Below are positions 1 through 9,048 of a stretch of DNA of 64,000 nucleotides, piece after piece. The number at the start of each line of letters is the position of its first letter. The stretch's first letter is position 1. Origin of the DNA: Planctomycetaceae bacterium (lineage in GTDB: Bacteria; Planctomycetota; Planctomycetia; Pirellulales; Thermoguttaceae); assembly GCA_015062085.1 (NCBI GenBank), contig SUVI01000004.1:1-64000 (forward strand). Reading direction: 5' to 3'. The notes under the pieces are model-generated. The model worked only from the letters and a program-made list of their open reading frames with translations, was not told the DNA's origin and did no database searches. A program made the translations under genes and the position numbers.

Positions 1-728
1 TCAATATGGAAGGCGGAACGTTCAACGTCAACTCGATTCCGAAATCCTACGACGGTTACGCGCTGATGCGCACTTCCGTTCAGAATCAGTCCGGCGGTAC
101 GATGAACATCGGAAAGAAAGATCTGGCTGTGAATCTTCAGCTCAAAGCGTCGAGCCAGTACGATCTGTCCGGCGGTACGCTCAACGTGACCGGCACGATG
201 AACAAAGACAGCGGTGCGAAATTCACCATGACGAACGACGCAGTCCTGAGCGCAAATAACGTCGCGTTCGACTTCGCGCAGGATGGCGGCATCGTCTCTC
301 CGGGCATCAACTGGGACGGCTCCGACTTTGCCATCGGCACGACGACGTTCCAGAACAGCTACACACTGAATGAAGGCGGTACGCTTCTGCTGGAAGTCGA
401 TGCGGCAAACAGTCAGGCAGACAAACTCATCGTGGACGGCGCGGCAGTACTCAACGGCGGAACGATCGACCTCGTGTACGATCCGGCTTTCCTTACCAAC
501 GGAATGGCATTCGACATGATCCAGTTCAACAGTGATGTGCAGGGACTGGACAAGATCGAGCTGGATCTTCCGGAAGATGACGCCTACTTCTGGAACGTGA
601 GCTGGACAGATGCCGGACTCGTGACGTTCTCCGTGGACGGCGGAGCAGTACCGGAACCTGCGACGTGGGCACTTCTGCTTGTGGGACTTGGTCTCGGCGG
701 ATACACGCTGCGAAACCGTAAAAAGTAG
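1..728 (+). CDS. PEP-CTERM-anchored surface protein, 5' end outside window
   Basis: This is the C-terminal part of a secreted, Gly/Thr/Asn-rich protein of the autotransporter-like beta-helix type; the reading frame is open to the left edge, so the true start lies outside. Short strands with GGT(L/M)N motifs (GGTFNV, GGTMNI, GGTLNV) suggest a repetitive beta-solenoid. The last 25 residues are a classic PEP-CTERM signal: VPEP, a hydrophobic helix (WALLLVGLGLGG), then RNRKK. In bacteria with the exosortase system this tail is cleaved and the protein sorted to the outer envelope. No exosortase gene is in the window. A Rho-independent terminator follows at once. The tail call is firm; the specific function is unknown. 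Confidence 0.85.
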   Translation, partial: NMEGGTFNVNSIPKSYDGYALMRTSVQNQSGGTMNIGKKDLAVNLQLKASSQYDLSGGTLNVTGTMNKDSGAKFTMTNDAVLSANNVAFDFAQDGGIVSPGINWDGSDFAIGTTTFQNSYTLNEGGTLLLEVDAANSQADKLIVDGAAVLNGGTIDLVYDPAFLTNGMAFDMIQFNSDVQGLDKIELDLPEDDAYFWNVSWTDAGLVTFSVDGGAVPEPATWALLLVGLGLGGYTLRNRKK

Positions 729-759
729 AGCACTCCGAAAAGAGCTCTCTTCACACAAA

Positions 760-789
760 AGACCGCTCGACTTCGGGCGGTCTCTTTTT
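760..789 (+). terminator. Rho-independent terminator after PEP-CTERM gene
   Basis: A 10-bp stem (AGACCGCTCG / CGGGCGGTCT, one G-U pair) with an ACTT loop is followed by CTTTTTG, 30 bases after the stop codon. The rest of the gap up to 973 shows no supported gene. Confidence 0.85.
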
Positions 790-972
790 GTTCATGGGAA
801 ACGATCCGTTAGCGTCACATCCTACGACAGGTCTCCATTCGAGAAACTCTCAAAACCAGCAGAACCTTCTATTCCACCAGTGTTTTTGCTGAGGGACACA
901 CCGGGATCCTGTTTCATTTCCAGATATGTCCCCGTGCGGAAAGCGTATCATTCTCCCTCTCTCAAAGTCCGT

Positions 973-1027
973 AAAAAAAGGCCTGAACTCCATTTCCGCC
1001 TTAAGACAGACGCAGGGAGTTCAAGCC
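973..1027 (-). terminator. Terminator of the exported DUF3352-like gene
   Basis: Read on the minus strand, GGCTTGAACTCC pairs with GGAGTTCAGGCC (one mismatch) around a 21-base loop and is followed by a run of seven T. It lies 20 bases past the stop of the neighbouring minus-strand gene. Confidence 0.7.
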
Positions 1028-1046
1028 ATTTACGAGTTCAGTCTGT

Positions 1047-2966
1047 TTACTCGGTCAGTTCGGCAGTCTTTTCGTCGGACAGGGTCGCTTCCTGATAGAT
1101 GAGACTGAAGCCATCCTTGAATAGGAAACCGAAGGAGGAGTGGAAATACTTTTTCACGGTATCGTACTCCGGAAGTTTTGAAGCGTCGATAGTGAACTGC
1201 TCTCCATTTTCTTTTTTCGTGTTTGCGGCCAGGAACTCACCCACGACGGAGGAGTAGGTCGCAGCACTTTCCATGAGCGTACCGCGTTTGACCATTTCAT
1301 AGGTATGCTCGCGGACTTTCTTCGCATTGACATAGTGGAAGGAAACGCACTTCTGTCCGTTCGCCAGTTTTTCGGCTTCTTTTTTCGCAAGTTTGAACTC
1401 CGCAGTATCGGAGATCGGACGCGTCATCGGATCAACAGCAGCTTTCTGGAAGTGATCAATGTAATCGGGTTCCGACGCAATGAGCAGATGTCCGTTCCAG
1501 ACGGTGATCGTCATTTCGGGGAATCGTTTATTTTTGACTTCCGTTCCGGCGGTCCCGTCCGCGTGATCTTCATCGATAAGTTTCCAGCGAATGTCCTCAC
1601 CATGTTTCAGCGTTTCAAAGGTCGGCTCTTCACTCAGGAGGGAATTGAGATTCTCCTTCATTTTTTCCGGATCCTTCAACGGGATGATGATCGCGCAGCG
1701 TTCACCGTCAAGGGCAGTTGGGTTCAGATTTTCGGTAATGAAAAGCATTTTGTTTTCACACAGCGCAAACACCTCATCACGCAGGTCGAGCTGGGGTCCG
1801 TAAGGATCGTTTTTGAATCCATCGAGCACATCTTCCCACACCGTATCTTCTCCATCACCAAAGAGCTGATTGATCAGCGACCCGAGATTGTCGAAAAGTG
1901 TCAGGAAATCAAGATCCACGACCCAAACACCGCCGACAGAATCGGAGACCCAATCCGGAATATCCAAGTCGGCGTTCTCGTCAAAAGCCAGCATTTTGAG
2001 TGCTTTTTGGGGTTCTTTGGGGATATTTACGATAAAACGCTGAGTCGAATCGTATCCCTGGTGCCGAAAAGTATAGACTCCACCGACCGCTTCGATCCCG
2101 TCGATGCCGATATTGCGGAGCAGTTCTGCCGTATCGCGAGTTTCAGCGTATTCGGGATCAAGTTCTGTACGAATGAGTCTCTGGACCTGGACGAGCCGGA
2201 TCGGGTCACAGTACCAGATCACGTCTGGAAGGACATCGTCAATGATGGATTTGCGGAGGATCTCAAGATAGGAATCGACCTGCGAGAACGATCCCTGCAG
2301 CATCTCCGGTGCCCGTTTCAGCACACTATAGTGAGTCAGGATATCTTTCACGATCTCGGCTTTGTCCGAGGCAATGAGAAAATTTTCCTTCAGGAAATAG
2401 TAGGCTTTATGAAACTTTCCAGTTTTTGGATTCAAAATGTTCAGATAGTGGATCTCAGCGTTTGCGACTACCTGTTTTTGATGCTTTCCGCCGTTCGCCT
2501 TCACACGGTCTGCGATCTTCGTCAGAACGGACTGCGTCTCATACTGTTTATCTCCGACATTGATGATGACAGCGACCCCGTAACTATCTGTTCCGAGCTG
2601 GATGAGCGAAGCGGCAATTTCCGAAGCTGCGATCTCGCCAATGTCGTCCAGGGTCACCCCGAGGCGATTTTGGAAAGTGGACAAATTGTCAGAAAGCTGC
2701 ATCTGAAGGCTTTTGAAGAACTCATTCATTTCAGGGGACGACTGAAGTTTTCCAAGCGAGGTTTCCTGCCAGGAACGTCGAAGAACTTCAATATCGCGAA
2801 CAGAAACATACGCACAGGTCGATTTCGGAAGCAAAAGGTCTGCCGTGATCAAAAGCTCGTCGTCAGAGCTTTCCTGCGCCTGAGCAAAAAGGCTCCCAGC
2901 AGCAAAAATGAAAAAAGCCGCACACAACGCAAGCCCGAATCTCCAATTAAGTACAGACGATTTCAT
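1047..2966 (-). CDS. Exported protein, DUF3352-like, function unknown
   Basis: A protein of about 639 residues with an N-terminal signal peptide (hydrophobic LALCAAFFIFAAG, then FAQAQES as probable cleavage region). The mature part opens with a segment of the type ADLLLPKSTCAYVSVRDIEVL, which resembles planctomycete exported proteins that begin with a statement-like 'lipopolysaccharide/DUF3352' fold, but I cannot place a catalytic site. The start is set at the ATG at 2966 because AGAGG lies 7 bases upstream, whereas the ATG 21 bases earlier has no ribosome site. The gene stands alone, with its own terminator downstream. Family assignment is by general resemblance only. Confidence 0.75.
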   Translation of the reverse strand: MKSSVLNWRFGLALCAAFFIFAAGSLFAQAQESSDDELLITADLLLPKSTCAYVSVRDIEVLRRSWQETSLGKLQSSPEMNEFFKSLQMQLSDNLSTFQNRLGVTLDDIGEIAASEIAASLIQLGTDSYGVAVIINVGDKQYETQSVLTKIADRVKANGGKHQKQVVANAEIHYLNILNPKTGKFHKAYYFLKENFLIASDKAEIVKDILTHYSVLKRAPEMLQGSFSQVDSYLEILRKSIIDDVLPDVIWYCDPIRLVQVQRLIRTELDPEYAETRDTAELLRNIGIDGIEAVGGVYTFRHQGYDSTQRFIVNIPKEPQKALKMLAFDENADLDIPDWVSDSVGGVWVVDLDFLTLFDNLGSLINQLFGDGEDTVWEDVLDGFKNDPYGPQLDLRDEVFALCENKMLFITENLNPTALDGERCAIIIPLKDPEKMKENLNSLLSEEPTFETLKHGEDIRWKLIDEDHADGTAGTEVKNKRFPEMTITVWNGHLLIASEPDYIDHFQKAAVDPMTRPISDTAEFKLAKKEAEKLANGQKCVSFHYVNAKKVREHTYEMVKRGTLMESAATYSSVVGEFLAANTKKENGEQFTIDASKLPEYDTVKKYFHSSFGFLFKDGFSLIYQEATLSDEKTAELTE

Positions 2967-3272
2967 ATTCGATCCTCTGATTTTCAATATCTATGTGAGT
3001 AAAAATTTTTCTTTTTCCATCTGGACGGCATTTCCTTTTAAAATGAAATGGTCAAACTTCATTTTACCCTTAAAGAGGATTTTTTTATAGAGGGATTCAC
3101 GAAAAATTTGCGTTTTTTTTCAAATTTTAAGAAAAAAAAGGAAAACAGAACTTCACTAAATATTAAATTGCGAAAACATGGAAAAAGAGGCCGGATACGC
3201 AAAAACGTTTTTCGAAGAACTGCGCTTCCGTCATGCAGCGAAAACGCAGTTCTTTTTTCCTCGCAGTCTTCG
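2967..3272. other. Intergenic, AT-rich; no gene seen
   Basis: About 300 bases, strongly AT-rich between 2990 and 3180. It should hold the promoter of the minus-strand DUF3352-like gene, but I see no convincing -35/-10 pair. At the right end lies the hairpin described separately. Confidence 0.5.
3217..3258. terminator. Terminator-like hairpin beyond HzsA-related gene
   Basis: GAACTGCG and CGCAGTTC form a perfect 8-bp stem. The T run (T6) lies on the plus-strand side, so for the minus-strand gene that ends at 3273 the U tract is weak. It may act in both directions or only as a 3' stabilising hairpin. Confidence 0.5.
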
Positions 3273-5921
3273 TTATTTCTTCGGTTCGTACCAAAGCGAG
3301 CGCCAGTACTTCTCATCCAGTTCCCATGGATCGATCGGCTGTTTCGGGTCGTGATCCGGCGGAAGGATGCCGTAGCGGATCATTTCGCGAATGTACTGCG
3401 GACGCGGAACAAATCCAACGGGGCAGTTCTCGCCGTTATTTGGCGTGTCGAGTGCCATACACCAGCGGTTTTCTTCTTCCAGAATGTAGCGTCTTCCGCG
3501 CGCGATGCCTGCCAAGATCGCCTGGTAATCCGGGTCATTTTTGTCTGTGAAGACAGCCTGACCGCTTTTCGCTTCACAGATCCCGCGTCCTCCGGCGGCT
3601 TTCGAGAGCGGACCGGTCAGGACTTTGGATTTTTCCGGATACGAGAGGTCGAAAACCTCATGACGGCTGTACCGGCCTCCGTCTTCCGTCAGCGCGTGCG
3701 CTACGTAAATGTTCTTCTGGTACTTCTCGTACGGATAGTAGTTGATGTAGAACTGCGCGGGGAGACCGTACTTTCCGATCTTCTTTTCTTTTGGAGTCGG
3801 ACAATGGCATTTGTCGCACCGGCGGTGCATCGCCTCTTCCATTGCTTTCGTTTCCGGCCAGTCTTTGTCCGGACGCTGCGGCACACCGATCAGACAGTAA
3901 CCGAAACCGCCCCAGCAGTTCACCGTGTACGTCCCGGCATACGGCGCGCCCGCGTCGAGCCAGAACCGGATCATTTTCTGCTCATTCTCCGGCATTTTCA
4001 CGCCCTGATGCCCTTCCTCGATCAGTTTCAGAAGGCGGCTGGATCCCGTTCCGATCTCGTAGGGCTTGAAATTGGATTTCTGGTGGTCTTTGTACGGCAG
4101 TTTCACGCGGTTGTCGCCGAACAGTTCCCGCCACGACATGATCTGGTAGCCGATCGAGTAAAGCGGCGCCCAGTGTCCCGAAATGTTGAATCCCCCCTCT
4201 TCGCGGTCCGGATTGTGGCATTCAAGGCAGTGTTTGTCGAGGATCGGCTGGATGTCGCGCGGGAAATCAAAGATCTCCGGGACACCTTCTACCGGTTTCG
4301 GATCGACGGGCGGCTGACGCATGATGAGATTCAGACGCCCTCGGTCTTCCGTGTCCGGAGTGTCAACGCGTTCTTCATGGCAGCCGATGCAGACAGTTAC
4401 TTCCCCCGGCATGACGGAGGTAAAGGAGTGCATCCGTTTCACGCAGTGGCCGTTTTCGTCCATAGCACAAAAGAGCACGCTCCGCATCGCAGGAATGTTG
4501 AAATACGCGCTTCCGTCTTCAGAGACCGGGACCGACCCGAGAAGACGCTCGACCGCGAACGTACCGCCGGAGGAGATCTCGGACATCGCACCACAGTAAT
4601 TGATCGGTTTCGGCAGAACTTCGTAAATGAGCAGTTCCTTGACCGTTCCGGGTTTTAGATCCTTCATCTGGCGCCCTTTGTAGAGATTCACGAGCGCCAG
4701 CGTCCCATAGTCCTTCGACGGATCCGTTACGTCAGCGATCTCGATCTCCCGTTCCCGCTTCATGACCGGGCGGACTTCGTTCACCCAGTACCCCGCCTTC
4801 GCCAGTTCCGGAGGAAGTTCGTAGAGCGTCTCGACGCTGCCGTCACCGGAGAGCATCGCGATCCTCTGGTGCGAGCAAACGAGGAAATGGTCTTCATCAA
4901 ACGCCCACGGGTCGCTGTGCGTGTTTCCGCGGCTGATGAAACGCACGGATTCCTGGTCGTCCGGTCCATTGCGCGGATCAAAGATGGCGATACGTCCGTA
5001 GTGTTCCTTCATTCCGTGACCGGGAGAGAAAGTTGCGACGACTTTGTTCGTTCCGGGGATCGGTTTCGGCCCCAGAAAAACGCCGCCCGGATGTTGATTT
5101 CCGAAGTAGACCATCTGTCGCGTACCGTCCGGATTCGCAGTCCAGAGATGATGAAAAACGAGATGATTTCGGTCCACGTACTCCCACCGCATGTAGATGA
5201 TCTGCCCGTTTGGGAGGACCCACGGCGTGTTGTCCTGCTCGACATTGCACGAGATCTGGCGAATGTTCGTTCCGTCCGCATTGCATTTGTAAAGCGTCGC
5301 GACCTGCGTCGCCCAGCACTGAACGTACCTTTTCGCCCGCGTGGAACAGAAAATGATCTGACCGTCCGGCAAATACGTCGGCTCAATGTCGTCCCAGCCT
5401 GCCGGAGCGAAGCGCGTCGTGTCCTCCGTGCCGGGGATCTGGACGTCCTCTCCGATACCGGTGAGCTGCTTCAGGCCCGTGCCGTCAAGATTGATCTCAA
5501 AGAGACTGTAGTAGTGCTTCCCTTCCGGCTGATACGAAAAGATGAGTTTCTCGCAATCGTAGTGGATCTGCGGGTCGCGAATGTTTCCTTTCGGATCCTC
5601 AAAGATCGTTCGGCACTCTTTAGTCCGCGTATTGAAAATGCAGAGTTTTCCGCCGGAATTTTTGTGAAAGGCCGGCTTACAGACATCGAGCGAATAGTAC
5701 CCGATGTTTCCGTACCAGTGGCCGTCGATACTCGGTTTTCGGGTGGCAAAGAGGATCTCTTCCGGCATCCCGGCATTCCAAAACGACTCAAGTTTTGAGA
5801 CGGGCGCCGGTTGGTCTATCTGTTTTTCCATCGAAACGTTCTGAGCCGAAATTTCTGAAACGACGCACGTTCCAAACACGGCCAAACACGCAGTCAGGAA
5901 TGAAAGAATGGATTTTTTCAT
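3273..5921 (-). CDS. HzsA-related exported PD40 beta-propeller / c-type cytochrome protein
   Basis: An 882-residue exported protein with a signal peptide (MKKSILSFLTACLAVFGTCVV). Residues ~60-330 carry propeller repeats with PD40-like strands ending in LDGTGLKQLT or NADGTNIRQIS and DGQIIF-type motifs. Three CxxCH haem motifs follow: CIGCH near residue 512, CLECH near 566 and CDKCH near 703. This matches planctomycete 'HzsA-related' proteins, distant relatives of the hydrazine synthase alpha subunit that are common in non-anammox species and so do not imply hydrazine synthesis. It is probably periplasmic and may bind haem. The ATG at 5921 is chosen because GGAG lies 6 bases upstream; the ATG six bases earlier overlaps that site. 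A promoter is visible at 5974-6001. Confidence 0.85.
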   Translation of the reverse strand: MKKSILSFLTACLAVFGTCVVSEISAQNVSMEKQIDQPAPVSKLESFWNAGMPEEILFATRKPSIDGHWYGNIGYYSLDVCKPAFHKNSGGKLCIFNTRTKECRTIFEDPKGNIRDPQIHYDCEKLIFSYQPEGKHYYSLFEINLDGTGLKQLTGIGEDVQIPGTEDTTRFAPAGWDDIEPTYLPDGQIIFCSTRAKRYVQCWATQVATLYKCNADGTNIRQISCNVEQDNTPWVLPNGQIIYMRWEYVDRNHLVFHHLWTANPDGTRQMVYFGNQHPGGVFLGPKPIPGTNKVVATFSPGHGMKEHYGRIAIFDPRNGPDDQESVRFISRGNTHSDPWAFDEDHFLVCSHQRIAMLSGDGSVETLYELPPELAKAGYWVNEVRPVMKREREIEIADVTDPSKDYGTLALVNLYKGRQMKDLKPGTVKELLIYEVLPKPINYCGAMSEISSGGTFAVERLLGSVPVSEDGSAYFNIPAMRSVLFCAMDENGHCVKRMHSFTSVMPGEVTVCIGCHEERVDTPDTEDRGRLNLIMRQPPVDPKPVEGVPEIFDFPRDIQPILDKHCLECHNPDREEGGFNISGHWAPLYSIGYQIMSWRELFGDNRVKLPYKDHQKSNFKPYEIGTGSSRLLKLIEEGHQGVKMPENEQKMIRFWLDAGAPYAGTYTVNCWGGFGYCLIGVPQRPDKDWPETKAMEEAMHRRCDKCHCPTPKEKKIGKYGLPAQFYINYYPYEKYQKNIYVAHALTEDGGRYSRHEVFDLSYPEKSKVLTGPLSKAAGGRGICEAKSGQAVFTDKNDPDYQAILAGIARGRRYILEEENRWCMALDTPNNGENCPVGFVPRPQYIREMIRYGILPPDHDPKQPIDPWELDEKYWRSLWYEPKK

Positions 5922-5973
5922 GGGCATCTCCAGACTGAAACGAAATTGAGGTTTAAGGCAGGTGAACGATCCT

Positions 5974-6001
5974 ATTTTACTCGAAAGTTGGAAAATTTCA
6001 A
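5974..6001 (-). promoter_or_regulatory. Sigma70-type promoter of HzsA-related gene
   Basis: On the minus strand TTGAAA and TAAAAT are 16 bases apart, about 45 bases upstream of the chosen start. The remaining gap to 6152 shows nothing else I can support. Confidence 0.6.
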
Positions 6002-6152
6002 GGGGGCAAGAAAAAAAGTCAAACAGAAATCCCTGCTGATCTTCAAATCATGCGGAAAGTTTGGGTAAAAATGCAGCGCGAGTCTCTGTTCTGCTTCGGT
6101 TCTGCTGCTGTCCGTGTTTTCAATGGTAGAAACTGTGATTCGAAACGTTTCA

Positions 6153-6196
6153 TAAAAAACCGCACGAGACCGAAAATGGATCCCGTGCGTTTTTTG
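6153..6196 (-). terminator. Terminator of cysteine-rich DUF11 gene
   Basis: CGCACG/CGTGCG stem flanked by A6 on the left and T6 on the right, so it could work in both directions. It lies 30 bases past the stop of the DUF11 gene. Confidence 0.7.
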
Positions 6197-6224
6197 CCGA
6201 GGAGGGCGAGACGGAGCGAACTGC

Positions 6225-8855
6225 CTATCTCACGAGTGCCCGGAATTTCACCGCGCCTTTTTCATTCGGATAGAGCGGCTGGGTGACTTCCCATCGGAGG
6301 GTCTGTGAACCAGCACCGTTGACTTCGTAGGTGAAGGAGGCATCGACACTGCTTTCTGCGGAATCTTCCACGATTTCCAGACGTGTCGGCAAATTGTCGA
6401 CCAAGGAAATGTTTCCGACCGGCGCGGATCCCGTGTTTTCAAAGTAGATGACGAAATCGACGGTCTCACCCGGTTTCGCAGAGGTTTTCGAGGCGACTTT
6501 GTAGATGCGGACACTGTGTTTGTTCTCGCCTTCCTTCACCGTGTAGAGAGAAGGTGCAGCAAGATTCATGACCGAGGCGCTCGCACTCTGTTTGTCGATG
6601 AAGACCTGCAGCTGATCGTTCATCGTCCAAGTACTCGCCATGTCCAGTCCGCCGACCGTGTTTGCGCTGGTCTTGCCTTCCGCCGCGACGGGACCGACCA
6701 TCGTGCGGTTTTCCTGCGCAATGACGGCTTCCTGATTGTACGCCTGAGCGCCGACCTGACCGTCCATTTCACTCGTGCCGTCGGAACCTTTCGTTTGGAT
6801 CATGACGTCACGTCCTGCCTGCGTTCCCGTCTGGACCTGCTGGAGCGTCGTGTTCGTTCCCACGTTTCGGCCCTGGATCTGAGTGGAAGTCGGCGTGAAG
6901 AGGTCACCGGTGCTCATGACCTGTTCGTCCACATTCAGATCGATGACCTGTCGAACTGCCCGAAAACGCGGTGCGTAAATGTAGACCGGGTCCGGGGTCT
7001 GGACTGTCGCACGGCCCGTTCCGTCGTCGAAATAGATGAAAGTCCCGCGCTGATCCTGAAAATCCATCTCCCAATTTCCGTTAAGTTCCGTATTTCCGAC
7101 CCGGCTTTTGTCCTGGCCGTTGACCTTGACTTTCTGCGCACCGACTTTGGAATCGATGACGTACTCGTCAGCAGGCTGCGCGAAACTTGGACGTTTTTCC
7201 GGTGCGTCGAGAGCCTGAAGGCGAAGTTCCGCTTCTTTCGTTTCGGGGGAAACGGCAACCGGGGTTTCCGGGACTTCCTGCAGGACCGGAGCAGGTTCAA
7301 CTGCCGAGATCATCGTAACGCGGAACGGTTTGATGCTCTGCTTCTGACCGGAAAGCGGAAGCTGAAGTTCCGGCATTTCGATCATCGTTTCCTCCTCGGA
7401 AGATCCTGTGCCTGCCGGTTTCTCTGCCGGTTCCGGTCTCTCTGTCTCTGCCGGAAGCGTATCCGGAAGTGCGTCCGGTTCCGGTGCCTCTTTCAGCGAG
7501 TTTTCCAGATCGATCATGTCATCCTGGAATTCATCTTCAAGCGTCGGATTTTTCTCTCCGTCATTTTCCGGGACCGCAGGCAAAACTTCATCCAAACTGT
7601 CAACCGGAAGCAGCTCCGGATCCAAGAGGTCTTCACCCGCAGTTTCACCCGCAGTTTCACCCGGCGTTTTCACCGATTCCGGAGCCTCAATGCCGTCTTC
7701 CAGAATACCGAGCCCGTCTTCCGGAATATCAAGCCCGTCTTCCGGAATTTCAGCAGAGACACTCTCCGGTTTTTCTGCAGGTTGGTTAGACGGCGTTTTC
7801 TTCTTCTCTTTTACCGGAACGCTCTCCGCCGACGCTTCCTCTACGACTTCTGCTTCAAATTCTTTCACCTCAAGTCCATCCATTTCCGGTCGAGACTCTG
7901 CGGGTTCCGGAGTTTCGGCTTTTTCCTCTTTCGGAAGAGACGTCACTTCCGGAAAAACGTCCAGAGATCCATCTTCCGCAGGTTCGGCAGGTGAAACCGA
8001 CGTTTCCGGAGTGAGCGATCCTGCGCTTTCCGTGTTCACATCCGGGAATGTTTCGTTCATGACTTCCGGAGCTTTCGCTGCCCGCGGTGCGGGATGAACC
8101 GTACCGGGAAGGATCACGCTTCCAGAGGCCTGCAGCTGACCACATTGTGTGCATGACGGAACTGCGGCACATGACGGAACTGCGGCACATGACGGAACTG
8201 GAAAGCACGGAGTCTGACAAACAGAACGGCTCTGGAGCTGACGCGACGGTTTACGCGCGGCACGACTGCACGACGAGCAGACCGGCTGACATGCAGGACG
8301 CGTTGGACCGCAAGTCGGCTGGCACGCAGGACGCGTTGGACCGCAAGTCGGCTGACACGCAGGACGCGTTGGACCGCAAGTCGGCTGGCACACCTGACGC
8401 TTCGGTCCGCAAACCGGCTGGCATTTCAATCGCGGAAACGTCGGCTGGCATGGAAAAAGCTCGCGCAATGAGTAAATTCGCAGACACGGTGCCGGCAGCG
8501 GAAGCGGTGACAGACCGCAGACCGCAGAATTGCACGGATCCACCGTACAGGCAGTACAAAGCTGTGGACCACACGGCTCGCAAACTGACGGAACACACGT
8601 CTTTTTTACCGTACACGAACTCTTGGGCGCACACGGTACTACGGTCATACCGACGACACGCGGTCCGCATGGTCCGCATGGACTGCACGGACTCTGACAC
8701 GCACTAAAAATCGGCAGGATGCCCAACGTCAAGATTACCAAGCTGCCTAAAATACGGACTCGTAAACGCCGGATACATTCGAATGTCTGCGTTCGTTTCA
8801 TCGTTCCTCTGTGTAAATTCAAAATTCCGGATCGGAAAATCATGAGCGGCTTCAT
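6225..8855 (-). CDS. Cysteine-rich exported protein with C-terminal DUF11 domain
   Basis: 876 residues. The start at 8855 is fixed by AAAGGAG seven bases upstream. A hydrophobic export segment (ILGSLVILTLGILPIFSAC) comes first and may end in a non-canonical lipobox. The next ~200 residues hold 33 cysteines in a Cys-Pro-Gly pattern, including an 11-residue unit (CQPTCGPTRPA) three times and CAAVPS repeats. The centre is a long acidic, Pro/Glu-rich linker with imperfect repeats such as PEDGLDIPEDG. The last ~110 residues form a DUF11 domain (Ig-like: SVRIYKVASKTSAKPGETVDF). Cys-rich plus DUF11 recalls chlamydial OmcB, where disulfides strengthen the envelope; that is an analogy, not demonstrated homology over the full length. 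Probably a structural envelope protein. Confidence 0.85.
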   Translation of the reverse strand: MKPLMIFRSGILNLHRGTMKRTQTFECIRRLRVRILGSLVILTLGILPIFSACQSPCSPCGPCGPRVVGMTVVPCAPKSSCTVKKTCVPSVCEPCGPQLCTACTVDPCNSAVCGLSPLPLPAPCLRIYSLRELFPCQPTFPRLKCQPVCGPKRQVCQPTCGPTRPACQPTCGPTRPACQPTCGPTRPACQPVCSSCSRAARKPSRQLQSRSVCQTPCFPVPSCAAVPSCAAVPSCTQCGQLQASGSVILPGTVHPAPRAAKAPEVMNETFPDVNTESAGSLTPETSVSPAEPAEDGSLDVFPEVTSLPKEEKAETPEPAESRPEMDGLEVKEFEAEVVEEASAESVPVKEKKKTPSNQPAEKPESVSAEIPEDGLDIPEDGLGILEDGIEAPESVKTPGETAGETAGEDLLDPELLPVDSLDEVLPAVPENDGEKNPTLEDEFQDDMIDLENSLKEAPEPDALPDTLPAETERPEPAEKPAGTGSSEEETMIEMPELQLPLSGQKQSIKPFRVTMISAVEPAPVLQEVPETPVAVSPETKEAELRLQALDAPEKRPSFAQPADEYVIDSKVGAQKVKVNGQDKSRVGNTELNGNWEMDFQDQRGTFIYFDDGTGRATVQTPDPVYIYAPRFRAVRQVIDLNVDEQVMSTGDLFTPTSTQIQGRNVGTNTTLQQVQTGTQAGRDVMIQTKGSDGTSEMDGQVGAQAYNQEAVIAQENRTMVGPVAAEGKTSANTVGGLDMASTWTMNDQLQVFIDKQSASASVMNLAAPSLYTVKEGENKHSVRIYKVASKTSAKPGETVDFVIYFENTGSAPVGNISLVDNLPTRLEIVEDSAESSVDASFTYEVNGAGSQTLRWEVTQPLYPNEKGAVKFRALVR
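8297..8428. repeat. 33-bp tandem repeat inside Cys-rich gene
   Basis: Three near-identical 33-bp units (8297-8395) plus a diverged fourth encode CQPTCGPTRPA on the minus strand. An 18-bp unit repeated three times (around 8152-8205) encodes CAAVPS in the same protein. Confidence 0.9.
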
Positions 8856-9008
8856 GATAAACTCCTTTAAAATTGAGCCTGAACTCAAATATTCTCTTTC
8901 GCTAATGCGATGTGTTTAGGAGTATCGGATCAAAATAGCTAAACCTTGAGGATTGTATTAAATATTCTGAAAATTTCAGTTTTTCCGATTTTATAGCCCG
9001 CCCCTCTC

Positions 9009-9041
9009 ACAAAAAAAGGCACGATCATTCCTTTTCGTGCC
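9009..9041 (-). terminator. Terminator of small exported protein gene
   Basis: Minus strand: GGCACGA, loop, TCGTGCC, then seven T. It sits just past the stop at 9049. Confidence 0.85.
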
Positions 9042-9048
9042 CTAAAAT

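Noticed and set aside
1..728. Autotransporter with a C-terminal beta-barrel
   Set aside because: The C-terminus is a short PEP-CTERM signal and no barrel domain is present; the same holds for 39348-41978.
3273..5921. Evidence for anammox metabolism
   Set aside because: HzsA-related proteins occur widely in non-anammox planctomycetes, and no HzsB/C or hydrazine dehydrogenase gene is present.
8087..8707. A 206-codon plus-strand frame over the cysteine-rich gene
   Set aside because: It is the antisense of a Cys/Pro/Gly-rich repetitive coding region with a strong ribosome site and signal peptide on the other strand; its own product is a repeat artefact without a start signal.
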